Shown: in pieces, positions 35,145-44,136 of the stretch
Layout of the letters: each line of letters opens with the position of its first letter
How positions within the stretch are numbered: position 1 is the first letter of the stretch
NCBI RefSeq assembly: GCF_003001695.1
Contig: NZ_PVYX01000001.1
Span: forward strand, 1,240,001 to 1,304,000
Length of the DNA stretch: 64,000 nt
Direction of reading: 5' to 3'
Source: Flagellimonas meridianipacifica
Lineage (GTDB): Bacteria > Bacteroidota > Bacteroidia > Flavobacteriales > Flavobacteriaceae
Program-made: the position numbers and the translations under genes
Notes under the pieces: model-generated
What the model saw: only the letters and a program-made list of their open reading frames with translations
Databases searched by the model: none
Told to the model about the DNA's origin: nothing

Positions 35145-36011
35145 TTACAATTTGGAGTCACCTTTATATGGAATGTTTTTATCAGGATAGAGCGAGGACA
35201 AGGGAAAACCATTTAGGCGTAGGTCACTTATAGTAAGGGTATGCAATGTCCGTTCGGGTTTTTTCAACTTGTTCAATTGTATATATAGTTTTCTAGGATA
35301 TGTAATACCATTTTCATTTTTGTTCAGCCCATCAAAACGGATGGACCCAAATACACTCCGAGGTACGGGGAGGTACATTCCCCGAACAGTATAGCTAGCA
35401 AAAGAAAGGTCACCGGATTCCCTATCTATGTACAATACGTATTGGTCATGCTCTTTATGAGGTTTCAGTTTATCCCAAGTAGCAAAAACTAAATCGTAGG
35501 TTTTGTTCTCAAACTCTTGGACTCCTGCATATTTTAGGATTGGAGCGTTCCTCAAGCGCAGTGGAAGCTCAAAAAAATACTGAATCGCTGGTAAGGTAAA
35601 AGAGATGCTTTTTTTTCTTCGGAAGCTTACCTTTCCCTCTTCATTTATCTTGTAGCTCTTAAAAGACTGAACACCAAAGATGGTTTTATTTCGTGTTTTG
35701 AGATAATTGAATTGCCCGTCAAAAGAGGAGGGTCTGAAGCGCATTTGCATCAGTTCGTTGTCCTTGGGAAAAGGATTGGCGATTGCATATAGCCCTTTCC
35801 AGTCGTCTGTGGCTTTAAATGAATAGTTTTTCGAAGCTTCAAGTATATCCAAGCGATACTTTTTGATGACACCATCCAAAAGTTGTACTGCCTTGTCTTC
35901 CCGATTGGGTAAATCTGGGTTTAGTTCAGAAGTTCGTAAATCAGCAATTTTGCAGCTTTGAACAACAAGCACAACGATAAGGCTAACTAGTAAAAGAAAT
36001 CTTTGCTTCAT
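35145..36011 (-). CDS. Conserved lipoprotein of unknown function
   Basis: This 288-residue lipoprotein (lipobox VQSC, Cys20) is beta-rich and basic, with alternating strands (FNYLKTRNKTIFGVQSF, DQYVLYIDRESGDLSF). The shape is reminiscent of LolA/LppX-like lipid-binding folds, but no motif proves it. It is followed by the SGNH hydrolase gene after 65 nt. No promoter match is seen upstream. Confidence 0.65.
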   Translation of the reverse strand: MKQRFLLLVSLIVVLVVQSCKIADLRTSELNPDLPNREDKAVQLLDGVIKKYRLDILEASKNYSFKATDDWKGLYAIANPFPKDNELMQMRFRPSSFDGQFNYLKTRNKTIFGVQSFKSYKINEEGKVSFRRKKSISFTLPAIQYFFELPLRLRNAPILKYAGVQEFENKTYDLVFATWDKLKPHKEHDQYVLYIDRESGDLSFASYTVRGMYLPVPRSVFGSIRFDGLNKNENGITYPRKLYIQLNKLKKPERTLHTLTISDLRLNGFPLSSLYPDKNIPYKGDSKL

Positions 36012-36137
36012 GGTAAAAGAGTCGATTGGTTGGTTAACCCATTACTCGTATTTTCTGTATATACTTGAAAAACCCAAAAGAGCATAAATAGACTTATTAT
36101 TTTGTTTAACAATTATTAAAAAAATATAAACAAATTG

Positions 36138-36145
36138 TATTTTTG
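36138..36145 (+). promoter_or_regulatory. -7 promoter box of the glutathione peroxidase gene
   Basis: TATTTTTG, 36 nt before the ATG at 36182. TTA replaces the expected -33 TTG at the right distance. Confidence 0.5.
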
Positions 36146-36181
36146 TTTCTGAGTATTACTACAACAATTGAATTAGGCGAT

Positions 36182-36706
36182 ATGAACAGTACGAATACGA
36201 TAAAAACTGGGATTGATACGAGAGAGTTTAAGCCAATCTCTGTATATGACATAAGTATCAAATCCTTGAATGGTTCTACAGTTGATTTGAGTCAATTTAA
36301 GGGTAAGCACATATTGTTTGTAAATGTTGCCTCAGCCTGTGGATTTACTCCTCAATATAGGGAGCTGCAGCAGTTAAGTGATAATTACAGTGAAAAACTT
36401 GTTGTAATAGGGCTGCCTTGCAATCAGTTCGGCAAACAAGAGCCAGGTGATGCAGATGAAATTCAGCAGTTTTGCGAACTTAATTTTGGAGTCACTTTTT
36501 TGCTTACTGAGAAAATCAATGTAAAGGGAATCAACCAGCACCCACTTTATACTTGGCTAACCAATAAAAATTTGAATGGAAAGAAAAACTCGAGTGTAAA
36601 ATGGAATTTTCAAAAGTATTTGGTTAACCAGGAAGGAAAGTTAGTAGACTATTTTTTGTCTTTTACAAAACCAACAAGCTCAAAAATTACTAGGTATTTG
36701 CGATGA
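36182..36706 (+). CDS. Glutathione peroxidase family protein
   Basis: This 174-residue thioredoxin-fold peroxidase has the peroxidatic Cys53 in NVASACGFTPQY, the LPCNQFGKQEPG box with a second Cys, and WNFQKYLV near the C-terminus (catalytic Trp/Asn). It has Cys rather than selenocysteine and no signal peptide, so it is probably a cytoplasmic thioredoxin-dependent peroxidase. The start at 36182 is chosen over 36143, which would begin inside the promoter. It overlaps the next gene by 4 bp. Confidence 0.93.
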   Translation: MNSTNTIKTGIDTREFKPISVYDISIKSLNGSTVDLSQFKGKHILFVNVASACGFTPQYRELQQLSDNYSEKLVVIGLPCNQFGKQEPGDADEIQQFCELNFGVTFLLTEKINVKGINQHPLYTWLTNKNLNGKKNSSVKWNFQKYLVNQEGKLVDYFLSFTKPTSSKITRYLR

Positions 36707-37113
36707 AACTTTGTCTATTTCGCCTTTTGGTGGATTTTGGATTGCTAGTACTGATTTGGATGGTTCAGTTGATAGTCTATCCAAGTTTCACCCATTTTTC
36801 AAAAGAAAATTTGGTTGAATGGCATGTGAAATACACTGCGGCCATGGGGTATATAGTAGGTCCCTTAATGTTGATCCAATTGGGTATTTATCTAATGATT
36901 TCAATCGGTGAACCCACTTTCTTCAGCATTGTAGGCTCTATTTTGGTATTGGCAATATGGGTAACTACTTTTTTTCAGTTTGTTCCCAAGCACAAGTTAA
37001 TTTCTGAAGGTAAAGTGAATAATGCTTTACTGAACGAATTGGTAAGAACGAATTGGATTCGGACTACGCTTTGGTCTTTACTTTTCGTTGTAAGCTGTAT
37101 TTCTTGCCTGTGA
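36703..37113 (+). CDS. Four-helix membrane protein, unknown function
   Basis: A 136-residue protein with four predicted membrane helices and short loops, beginning LLVDFGLLVLIWMVQLIVYPSF (in part) and containing a central HVKYTAAMGYIVGPLML. The start ATGA overlaps the peroxidase stop, so it is co-translated with it. It resembles DUF1772-like small membrane proteins, but no family is certain. Confidence 0.72.
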   Translation: MKLCLFRLLVDFGLLVLIWMVQLIVYPSFTHFSKENLVEWHVKYTAAMGYIVGPLMLIQLGIYLMISIGEPTFFSIVGSILVLAIWVTTFFQFVPKHKLISEGKVNNALLNELVRTNWIRTTLWSLLFVVSCISCL

Positions 37114-37160
37114 GTCTAGCCGATTTCCGAAGTAGTAATTCTGGAAAACAAATTGTTCCT

Positions 37161-37322
37161 CTAAAGATTTTCTATCTGTTTCATTATCTGTTCGGCTTCG
37201 TAGGTTTTCTCATCACTTAGTTTCCTGTTGGTTGTGGAAAGTGTATGAGCTTCTTTTAAAAGCTTGGCATATTTTTCTTGCAATTTCTCTTTTTCTGATT
37301 TTTTCTTGAACAGACCAAACAT
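37161..37322 (-). CDS. Lacal_2735 (DUF6435) family small protein
   Basis: A 53-residue charged protein, MFGLFKKKSEKEKLQEKYAK at the start and TYEAEQIMKQIENL at the end. This is the conserved Lacal_2735/DUF6435 pattern seen across Flavobacteriaceae. It is predicted as a single long amphipathic helix, cytoplasmic. No promoter box is recognised. Its function is unknown. Confidence 0.8.
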   Translation of the reverse strand: MFGLFKKKSEKEKLQEKYAKLLKEAHTLSTTNRKLSDEKTYEAEQIMKQIENL

Positions 37323-37471
37323 TTCTAACTGATTTAAGGGTTTTTGGGAATCGTGAGCAATATAAAAAGGGACGCTCCAACATGCTCCGCACTCAAAATG
37401 AATCCAACTTTCAATTCCATCTCACAGCAATTTTGAGAAGTGCAGTTTATTCGGAAACGCCCCATCTTTTT

Positions 37472-37693
37472 TTAGACCAAAGGGTTACCCTTTAGTCTTT
37501 TATCTATTTTTTTCTTTTTGATGGTAATCCGTTTCATCGCCTCCATTAATTTGGAGTCTTTTGTCTTCTTATAAATTTCATTAATGGATAGTACTAAATC
37601 CTTGGCTTCCCTGGATGCCTTTACCCTATCGCTTGTTGACATGTGGCTCATAGGCCTCTTTTCAAACTCTTCCGCTCTTAGCAATAAATCCAT
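37472..37693 (-). CDS. Small basic helical protein, hypothetical
   Basis: A 73-residue Lys/Arg-rich helical protein (TSDRVKASREAKDLVLSINE, LMEAMKRITIKKKKIDKRL). Composition and the absence of competing frames support coding. No domain is recognised. It lies alone between the Lacal_2735 gene and a 250-nt AT-rich gap that shows nothing else. Confidence 0.6.
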   Translation of the reverse strand: MDLLLRAEEFEKRPMSHMSTSDRVKASREAKDLVLSINEIYKKTKDSKLMEAMKRITIKKKKIDKRLKGNPLV

Positions 37694-37942
37694 TTTGTTT
37701 AATAAAATTTATAAATACATAAACAAAGATAAGAATTGAGTATTTAGGTTGCGGCAAATAGATGCTATTAGCATTTTTTTAACAAAAGGAATATTTTCAA
37801 AATGAGAAACGGTAAAAGAGTACCATATTTCAAACCTTTTTTCAATTTCCTTAGAAAAGACGCAATTATTACCCCAAAATTTAAGAATTCCTTTATTTTA
37901 GGATGAGGTGTTCGTATTTTTAGGTGTTCAAATTTTACGAAT

Positions 37943-38104
37943 ATGAAAAAAATAGTGGTTTTATTTTTTGTTCTTTCGATTTTTGGATGCTCTTCACTAA
38001 GAAATACTCAAAAAGTAGCAGTAAGTGAAGAAAAGGGCAAACATATATTGCCTCCTAACACAGCTTCCAATAAATATTCTAAAATTAGACAGGGAGGTAA
38101 CTAG
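37943..38104 (+). CDS. Small lipoprotein
   Basis: This 53-residue protein has a lipoprotein signal (MKKIVVLFFVLSIFGC, Cys16) and a mature part of only 38 residues ending KYSKIRQGGN. It ends 10 nt before a hairpin terminator. The function is unknown. Confidence 0.7.
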   Translation: MKKIVVLFFVLSIFGCSSLRNTQKVAVSEEKGKHILPPNTASNKYSKIRQGGN

Positions 38105-38114
38105 TAATTTAAGA

Positions 38115-38137
38115 AAAAGCGCCCTTTAGGCGCCTTT
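38115..38137. terminator. Bidirectional terminator between convergent genes
   Basis: The hairpin AAAAGCGCC / GGCGCCTTT with a CTTTA loop has its best stem read on the minus strand, where it is followed by TTTTTCTT. It separates the small lipoprotein gene (+) from the SDR gene (-). Confidence 0.7.
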
Positions 38138-38138
38138 C

Positions 38139-38918
38139 TTATTTAACTTCCTGCATCTGTCGAATTTGTGTTAGAATGACTTTTTTAGGGGTAAAGGGTA
38201 GCATCTTCATCATGATTTTTTGTGATGTTGTCAAACCGGAGATTACGTCCATCTTACCCTCTAGCATTCCTTTGTACCCATCCTTTGCAACACTTTTCGC
38301 GGAAACCGGTTTATCGAAAAGATTGGTTTTGTCCATACCGGACGTTCTCGCAAATTCGGTTTCGGTGGCGCCGGGCATCAAATTGGTTACTGTGACCTCG
38401 GTGTCATGTAATTCTTCTGCTAAAGCATTACTGAAATACGTGACATAGGCCTTTGTTGCAAAATAAACCGCCTGAAGTGGTCCAGGCATAAAACTGGCTG
38501 TAGAAGAAACGTTAAGAATCTTTCCGCTATTTCGTTTGACCATTTCCGGTAGGTATAATCGGGTCAATGCCGTCAAAGCTGTAATGTTGAGGTTAATCAT
38601 TGCCAAATCCTTCTCCCAAGGACGTTCATGAAATTTTCCATGGCCGCCAAAACCAGCATTATTGATAAGGTAATCAACTTGGATACCGGCTTCGCTAAGC
38701 TCGTCATGGATTTCTTCTGGGGAGTTGGGTAGGGTAAGGTCTTTCGCAATGATTTTTACTTCAACTTGCTCTTGGGACTCAAGCTCGGATTTTAGCATTT
38801 CCAACTTGTCCTCGCTTCTGGCTACAAGAACCAAGTCGGCTCCAGTTTTTGCGTGACAGTACGCCAATTCTTTACCTATTCCGCTGGATGCTCCAGTTAT
38901 TAAAGCTACTTTTTTCAT
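38139..38918 (-). CDS. SDR family oxidoreductase (DltE-like)
   Basis: This 259-residue short-chain dehydrogenase has TGASSGIG at 8-15, NNAGFGG near 89, catalytic Ser in NVSSTASF and YFATK (Tyr/Lys). A classical SDR with broad possible substrates. The ATG at 38918 is preferred because the operator-like motif 38924-38937 lies just before it. It sits 39 nt downstream of a tetR gene on the same strand and is its likely target. Confidence 0.88.
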   Translation of the reverse strand: MKKVALITGASSGIGKELAYCHAKTGADLVLVARSEDKLEMLKSELESQEQVEVKIIAKDLTLPNSPEEIHDELSEAGIQVDYLINNAGFGGHGKFHERPWEKDLAMINLNITALTALTRLYLPEMVKRNSGKILNVSSTASFMPGPLQAVYFATKAYVTYFSNALAEELHDTEVTVTNLMPGATETEFARTSGMDKTNLFDKPVSAKSVAKDGYKGMLEGKMDVISGLTTSQKIMMKMLPFTPKKVILTQIRQMQEVK

Positions 38919-38923
38919 AATGT

Positions 38924-38937
38924 GTGAGTACTTACTT
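38924..38937 (-). promoter_or_regulatory. Operator-like motif before the SDR gene
   Basis: GTGAGTACTTACTT matches the motif at 39484-39497 (GTGAGTAATCACTT) in 12 of 14 bases. Each copy immediately precedes one gene of the tetR-SDR pair, so it is a likely site for this TetR protein. A near -7 box (AAAATTTG) lies 12 nt upstream on the minus strand. Confidence 0.55.
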
Positions 38938-38957
38938 ATTAATTGTTCCAAATTTTT

Positions 38958-39479
38958 TTAAACGTCATACTTTTTCAGCAAAAAGTCCTTAAGAGGAATT
39001 TGGGTCTCAATACCATCCCTTAGAATTCCACCCAGTATACTTTCTCCAATGTGGTGAAGGGTTTGTGCCTCTTTACAGGGTTCCTTATAGTTTAGTTCTT
39101 CAAAAGCCCAGGCCATTTTTTCTAAAAGGGGCCGCACTTTGTCTGCTCCAGAAATCTCCAATTCCCATTTGAGTTTAAATTGAAGTTTCCAAAAATGATA
39201 TTCACTTTCTTTTAATCGAAATGGAAGAGTAATAGTTTCTCGAATGGTCTTTTTTGGGTCCTCTTCGGAAACAATATGGGAATACAACAGAGTTGCACGT
39301 TCATAGGCTTGATTCAAAATAGCGTCAAGTAGACCCTTTTTGTTACCAAAGTGTCTAAATATTAAACCCTCGGAAACATTGGCCTCCTTGGCAATCTTGC
39401 TTGTTGAGACAGCATTGTATCCATGAATCGCAAACAACTCCAGAGCTGCATTTAGAATTTTCTCTTGCTTATCCGTCAT
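38958..39479 (-). CDS. TetR/AcrR family regulator
   Basis: This 173-residue protein has an N-terminal HTH (AALELFAIHGYNAVSTSKIA, ANVSEGLIFRHFGNKKGLL) and a helical effector domain with a Trp-rich part (YHFWKLQFKLKWELE). It is divergent from the Crp/Fnr gene and upstream of the SDR gene. A palindrome covers its own predicted transcription start, suggesting autorepression. Confidence 0.88.
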   Translation of the reverse strand: MTDKQEKILNAALELFAIHGYNAVSTSKIAKEANVSEGLIFRHFGNKKGLLDAILNQAYERATLLYSHIVSEEDPKKTIRETITLPFRLKESEYHFWKLQFKLKWELEISGADKVRPLLEKMAWAFEELNYKEPCKEAQTLHHIGESILGGILRDGIETQIPLKDFLLKKYDV

Positions 39480-39483
39480 AAAA

Positions 39484-39506
39484 GTGAGTAATCACTTGCA
39501 AATATA
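39484..39506 (-). promoter_or_regulatory. tetR promoter box with overlapping palindrome
   Basis: The minus strand has TATATTTG (39506-39499). One base downstream is the palindrome AAGTGA-GTAA-TCACTT (39482-39497), which covers the expected transcription start. The core repeats before the SDR gene. Confidence 0.65.
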
Positions 39507-39533
39507 TATCATTTTTTTAAATCGAGATAGTAC

Positions 39534-39541
39534 TACATTTG
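39534..39541 (+). promoter_or_regulatory. -7 promoter box, 4 nt before the Crp/Fnr GTG start
   Basis: TACATTTG is followed by TTTT and the GTG at 39546. No -33 TTG is seen. This is another predicted leaderless start. Confidence 0.5.
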
Positions 39542-39545
39542 TTTT

Positions 39546-40178
39546 GTGGAAAGTAATTTGAAAGAAAGCTTTGGAATTTATTTTGAACCAGCTCTAATTA
39601 TGGAAATAGAGCAGGTGGGCATATCCAGTTCATTTCACTCCGGGGATAAAATCATTGAAATAGGACAATATATTAAAGGAATGCCACTATTACTTTCTGG
39701 GGCTATCAAAATTTTAAGGGAAGATGATAATGGTGATGAGTTGTTGCTCTACTATTTGGAACCTGGAGATACGTGCAGTATGACTATGGCCTGCTGCTTT
39801 GGCGATACAAAAAGTGAGATTCGGGCCATTGCTGAAACAGATGTGGAGCTTATTATGATTCCCGTTCGTAAAATGGAAGAATGGATATCCAAATACCGCT
39901 CTTGGCGCAATTTCGTTTTTGAAAGCTATCACAACCGTTTGAATGAGCTGTTGCTTACAGTAGATGGAATCGCATTTAAGAATTTGGACCAACGTTTGGT
40001 GGATTATCTTAAAAAAAAGGCAGAAATCACAAAGGACCGGAATGTTAAAAACACCCATCAAGAGATTGCCTACGATTTGCATACATCTCGGGTAGTCATT
40101 TCCAGATTACTCAAGAAATTGGAGGGATTGGGTAAAATTGAACTGCACCGAAACCACATCTCCATTATTGACCTATAG
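39546..40178 (+). CDS. Crp/Fnr family transcriptional regulator
   Basis: This 210-residue protein has a cyclic-nucleotide-binding-type beta-barrel (about 25-135; AIKILREDDNGDELLLYYLEPGD, in part) and a C-terminal HTH (about 165-205). The recognition helix TSRVVISRLLKKLE keeps the two Arg of the E. coli CRP helix (SRETVGR) that read TGTGA, with Val in place of the intervening Glu. There is no N-terminal Fe-S Cys cluster of the Fnr kind; CC occurs in MACCFGD inside the barrel and could be redox-active. The GTG start preserves the conserved N-terminus. It heads the sulfur module, where two matching palindromes occur. Confidence 0.9.
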   Translation: MESNLKESFGIYFEPALIMEIEQVGISSSFHSGDKIIEIGQYIKGMPLLLSGAIKILREDDNGDELLLYYLEPGDTCSMTMACCFGDTKSEIRAIAETDVELIMIPVRKMEEWISKYRSWRNFVFESYHNRLNELLLTVDGIAFKNLDQRLVDYLKKKAEITKDRNVKNTHQEIAYDLHTSRVVISRLLKKLEGLGKIELHRNHISIIDL

Positions 40179-40232
40179 CTTTTGCAACCTGGGTTACTAA
40201 GGGTTCCAGTATTGCTGATTACCTTTGTGCCT

Positions 40233-41966
40233 ATGCTCAAGCGCTTTTTTCCCATACTGGATTGGCTGCCCAATTACAAAAAGGAATATCTGCAAGGTGA
40301 TTTTTCGGCAGGACTCACTGTCGGAATTATGCTTATTCCCCAAGGTATGGCATATGCGCTCATCGCCGGACTTCCTCCAGTATATGGACTCTATGCCGCT
40401 TTAGTTCCAAATTTGGTCTACGCCTTAACAGGCTCTAGTAGAAAACTGGCTGTTGGCCCTGTGGCGTTGGATTCCCTTATTGTTGCTTCAGGTTTGGCGG
40501 CCATGAAATTGGCCACTACCCAAGAATATATTGCCATGGCTTTGTTTCTTGCTCTATTTGTTGGTCTTTTTCAATTGGCTATGGGCTTTTTTAAAATGGG
40601 CTTTTTGGCCAATTTTTTATCACGTCCTGTGGTCAGTGGATTTACATCGGCTGCGGCATTGGTCATAGCGGTAAGTCAGCTGAAATACATTTTGGGATTG
40701 GACATCCGAGCCCTAGGGACTCTGGAAACGGTTGTTGAAATTGGCCAGAAGGTAAGTGAAACCAATTTTTTGGATTTAGGAATAGGTGTAGCGGCCATTG
40801 TTCTGATTCTTTTTTTTAAGTGGCTGCACAAAAAACTACCTGCGGCCATGCTGGTTGTTGTTCTGTCAATTTTTGGGATTTATTTCTTTACTGAACAGAT
40901 AGGCCAAGTCTCCTTGGTTGGAGATATTCCAAAGGGATTACCCTCATTTTTTTTGCACAAGGGTGATTCCATGCAGTGGGTTTCAGCATTTCCCATAGCA
41001 TTGACTTTGGCCTTCATCTCATTTGCGGAAGCTATGACCATGGCAAAAGCGGTAGAAGAAAAAAGCAATGAATATTATACCGATGCCAATCAAGAACTTA
41101 GAGCGTTGGGCTTTTCTAATATAGTAGGTTCCTTTTTTCAGTCATATTCTGCCAATGCAGGTCTTTCAAGAACTGCGGTAAATGTGAACGAGGGAGCAAA
41201 AACAGGTTTGTCTTCCATAGTAAGTGCCATTGTGGTAGGACTCACATTGCTTTTTCTTACCCCAATTTTTAGTTTTTTACCAAGAGCGGTATTGGGAGCT
41301 ATTATATTGGTGGCTATTTATGGTTTGATAGATTTCAAATTGCCCGTTGAACTTTTCAAACAAAGAAAAGATGAGTTTGTACTGCTTGCCCTGACTTTTT
41401 TGACGACCCTTTTAATTGGAATCACCCAAGGTATCATTTTCGGGGTTGTTTTCTCTTTGGTTTTGTTGGTAAATCGAATATCAAGACCACATATTGCGGT
41501 TTTAGGAAGAATTAAGGGAACAGATTATTTTAGGAATGTGGAACGTTTTGAGGAAGAAGCAGAGTCTTTTCCCAACATATTGATTTTACGTTTCGATGCT
41601 CAACTCTTCTTTGGAAACAAGGACTATTTCAAGAGGCAGCTGCTTTACCAAATTAAAAAGAAGCAACCGGGCCTAGAGTACGTCATTCTAAATGCAGAAG
41701 CGATTAACTACATAGATAGCAGTGCTATCGCTTCACTTCACCAAATCATTGGTGAACTTCGTGGACAAGGTATTCAATTTCTTATTGCAGGGGCCATCGG
41801 GCCAACTCGAGACATATTTTACAGCAGCGGATTAATTGAAATTCTTGGGCAGGAAAACCTTTTTGTGCGTACCCAAGAAGCGGTTGATTACTGTAAAAGC
41901 CTTAAAACGAAAAATAGCATACAACAGAAAATAGCATTACAATCAAAAACCAAGATGAATATGTGA
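40233..41966 (+). CDS. SulP family anion permease with STAS domain
   Basis: A 577-residue inner-membrane transporter. About 12-14 membrane helices start from the SulP signature GLTVGIMLIPQGMAYALIAG, followed by a C-terminal STAS domain (about 440-560; NAEAINYIDSSAIASLHQI). Family members carry sulfate or bicarbonate/other anions. The ATG at 40233 is chosen over a TTG at 40182. It follows the Crp/Fnr gene by 54 nt, and its TGA lies inside the CRP-like palindrome of the next unit. Sulfate or sulfite export/import is inferred from context. Confidence 0.92.
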   Translation: MLKRFFPILDWLPNYKKEYLQGDFSAGLTVGIMLIPQGMAYALIAGLPPVYGLYAALVPNLVYALTGSSRKLAVGPVALDSLIVASGLAAMKLATTQEYIAMALFLALFVGLFQLAMGFFKMGFLANFLSRPVVSGFTSAAALVIAVSQLKYILGLDIRALGTLETVVEIGQKVSETNFLDLGIGVAAIVLILFFKWLHKKLPAAMLVVVLSIFGIYFFTEQIGQVSLVGDIPKGLPSFFLHKGDSMQWVSAFPIALTLAFISFAEAMTMAKAVEEKSNEYYTDANQELRALGFSNIVGSFFQSYSANAGLSRTAVNVNEGAKTGLSSIVSAIVVGLTLLFLTPIFSFLPRAVLGAIILVAIYGLIDFKLPVELFKQRKDEFVLLALTFLTTLLIGITQGIIFGVVFSLVLLVNRISRPHIAVLGRIKGTDYFRNVERFEEEAESFPNILILRFDAQLFFGNKDYFKRQLLYQIKKKQPGLEYVILNAEAINYIDSSAIASLHQIIGELRGQGIQFLIAGAIGPTRDIFYSSGLIEILGQENLFVRTQEAVDYCKSLKTKNSIQQKIALQSKTKMNM

Positions 41967-42006
41967 CTTTGGTCACAGTACAGCACTTTTGGCTGTCTTA
42001 TCTTTG
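41962..42006 (+). promoter_or_regulatory. CRP-like site and -7 box before the MBL-rhodanese gene
   Basis: The perfect palindrome TGTGAC-TTTG-GTCACA (41962-41977) also satisfies TGTGA-N6-TCACA. TATCTTTG follows at 41999-42006. The palindrome centre is 29.5 bp before the box, i.e. near -42 from the expected start, the class II activator position, and no -33 TTG is present. The ATG is at 42025. Confidence 0.75.
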
Positions 42007-42024
42007 AAAGCAAATTAAAGAACT

Positions 42025-43434
42025 ATGAAGATTGAACAAATATATACTGGATGTCTGGCTCAGGGAGCCTACTATATTGAAAGCGAAGGAGAAGTCGCCA
42101 TTATTGACCCTCTCAGGGAAGTTACTCCTTATTTGGAGCGGGCAAAGAAAGACAATGCACAGATAAAGTACATTTTTGAAACCCATTTCCATGCCGATTT
42201 TGTAAGTGGGCACGTTACACTTTCCAAAGAAACGGGAGCTCATATAGTATATGGTCCTAATGCCAATCCAAGTTTTGAGGCCATTACCGCGAAGGATGGG
42301 GAAGAATTTCAACTGGGTAATATAACCTTGGTTGTATTACATACACCAGGACATACCATGGAAAGCACAACCTACCTTCTGAGGGATGAAAGTGGGAAGG
42401 ACCATGCCATTTTTAGTGGGGATACCCTTTTCCTTGGAGATGTCGGTCGCCCAGATTTAGCTCAGAAAGCCGCAAACATGACGCAAGAAGAGTTAGCAGG
42501 AACCTTATTTGATAGTCTGCGCACCAAAATAATGCCTTTGGCGGATGATATTATCGTTTACCCGGCCCATGGAGCGGGTTCTGCATGCGGCAAGAACATG
42601 ATGAAGGAAACTGTCGATACTTTGGGAAATCAAAAGAAGATGAACTACGCCTTGCGAGCGGACATGACCCGCGAAGAGTTCATTAAAGAGGTTACGGACG
42701 GTCTTTTACCACCTCCTCAATATTTTCCCTTGAACGTAAAAATGAACAAAGAAGGTTATGATGATATAGATGAGGTTTTGGAAAGGGGTACGGTAGCTTT
42801 GAGTCCAGAAGCTTTTGAAGTAGCCGCCAATGAAACCGGTGCCGTGGTTCTAGATGTAAGACATCAAGATGATTTCGCGAAAGCTCATATTCCGCGTTCC
42901 ATCTTTATCGGTTTGAATGGAAGCTTTGCACCATGGGTGGGCGCTTTGATTGCCGACGTGAAACAACCTATTCTTTTAATTACGCCTGAGGGAAAAGAAG
43001 AGGAAACCATCACGCGATTGTCTCGGGTGGGATTCGATGGAACCATTGGATACTTAAAAGGAGGAATTGAAGCGTGGACCAAGGCCGGTTTTGAAGTGGA
43101 TACTGTGAAAAGTATAGATGCTTCAACATTTGCTAAAGAGTTTGATAAAGAATCCTTGGTTTTTGATGTACGAAAAGAACCTGAATTCAATGCTCAACAT
43201 GTAGCGGATGCGAAGCTCACCCCATTGGATTTTATAAATGATCATTTGGCTGAATACCCGTCGGAAGGGACATTTTACATCCATTGTGCCGGGGGATATC
43301 GAAGCATGATTGCAGCCTCAATTCTTAAGAGTAGAGGAATACACAACCTTATTGACATAGCCGGTGGATTTGGAGCTATTGCAAAAACCGAGATTCCCAC
43401 AACTGATTTTGCATGCCCTAGCAATACCAATTAA
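42025..43434 (+). CDS. Persulfide dioxygenase-like MBL-rhodanese fusion
   Basis: This 469-residue protein has an ETHE1-type metallo-beta-lactamase domain (about 1-240; THFHADFVSGH at 53-63, HTPGHT, GDTLFLGDVGRPDL), then two rhodanese domains. The first (about 265-355) lacks the active Cys (TPEGKEEE). The second (about 365-465) has it in HCAGGYRS. Such enzymes oxidise glutathione or protein persulfides to sulfite and pass sulfur between the domains. It is cytoplasmic, without a signal. A CRP-like activator site precedes it, and rhodanese and thioredoxin genes follow. Confidence 0.92.
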   Translation: MKIEQIYTGCLAQGAYYIESEGEVAIIDPLREVTPYLERAKKDNAQIKYIFETHFHADFVSGHVTLSKETGAHIVYGPNANPSFEAITAKDGEEFQLGNITLVVLHTPGHTMESTTYLLRDESGKDHAIFSGDTLFLGDVGRPDLAQKAANMTQEELAGTLFDSLRTKIMPLADDIIVYPAHGAGSACGKNMMKETVDTLGNQKKMNYALRADMTREEFIKEVTDGLLPPPQYFPLNVKMNKEGYDDIDEVLERGTVALSPEAFEVAANETGAVVLDVRHQDDFAKAHIPRSIFIGLNGSFAPWVGALIADVKQPILLITPEGKEEETITRLSRVGFDGTIGYLKGGIEAWTKAGFEVDTVKSIDASTFAKEFDKESLVFDVRKEPEFNAQHVADAKLTPLDFINDHLAEYPSEGTFYIHCAGGYRSMIAASILKSRGIHNLIDIAGGFGAIAKTEIPTTDFACPSNTN

Positions 43435-43451
43435 GCCTATCCAAATCACAA

Positions 43452-43832
43452 ATGATCGGTCTCCGTATTTCATTGATTGCTGTCCTCACTTTTTGTCTTT
43501 CCTGTAATTCGGGTTCAGAGAAGAAAGTGAGGCAGATTGAGCTTGAACATATAGTTGATAACGTATTGGGCAAGGATGTACAATTTGTTGATGTTCGCAC
43601 ACCAAAGGAATACAAAGACGGGCATATTGATGATGCCGTCAACTTCAATATCAAGGATAGGCTAGCGTTCTTGGAACAAATAGAATCCTTAAGCAAGGAA
43701 AAGCCCGTTTATTTGTATTGCAAAAGTGGAGTAAGAAGCAAAAAAGCGGCAGAATTGTTAAAAAAGGAAGGTTTCTCCATAGTTTTCGACTATTCAGGAG
43801 GATATGATGATTGGAAAGAAAACAAAAATTAA
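43452..43832 (+). CDS. Rhodanese-like lipoprotein
   Basis: This 126-residue protein has a lipoprotein signal (lipobox ending Cys18, LSC) and one rhodanese domain. It shows [20 protein letters not shown] and the active Cys loop YCKSGVRS near residue 93. Lipidation places it in the periplasm, so sulfur transfer there is inferred. It lies 17 nt after the MBL-rhodanese gene and 2 nt before thioredoxin. Confidence 0.9.
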   Translation: MIGLRISLIAVLTFCLSCNSGSEKKVRQIELEHIVDNVLGKDVQFVDVRTPKEYKDGHIDDAVNFNIKDRLAFLEQIESLSKEKPVYLYCKSGVRSKKAAELLKKEGFSIVFDYSGGYDDWKENKN

Positions 43833-43834
43833 AA

Positions 43835-44131
43835 ATGGCAAAGTTTAGTGATATTATTTCGGATGATAGGCCAGTTCTCGTGGACTTTTTTGCAGAATGG
43901 TGTGGACCCTGTAAGATGATGGCGCCGATACTTGAAGAGGTTAAATCAAAAATAGGGGATAGTGCTAAAATTGTAAAAATCGATGTCGACAAGAACCCGA
44001 AACTAGCTGCACAATATCAAGTAAGGGGTGTTCCCACGCTTATCATTTTCAAAGAGGGGCAACCGGTTTGGAGGCAATCCGGAGTGGTACAGGCCCAGTC
44101 TTTGGAGCACGAGCTAAAAAATGTGGGGTAA
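43835..44131 (+). CDS. trxA: Thioredoxin
   Basis: A 98-residue classical thioredoxin. WCGPC (Cys23, Cys26) follows LVDFFAE, the cis-Pro is in [10 protein letters not shown], and no signal peptide is present. The ATG at 43835 lies 2 nt after the rhodanese stop. It likely reduces persulfides or rhodanese intermediates produced by this operon, which is inferred from gene order. Confidence 0.93.
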   Translation: MAKFSDIISDDRPVLVDFFAEWCGPCKMMAPILEEVKSKIGDSAKIVKIDVDKNPKLAAQYQVRGVPTLIIFKEGQPVWRQSGVVQAQSLEHELKNVG

Positions 44132-44136
44132 TTGTT

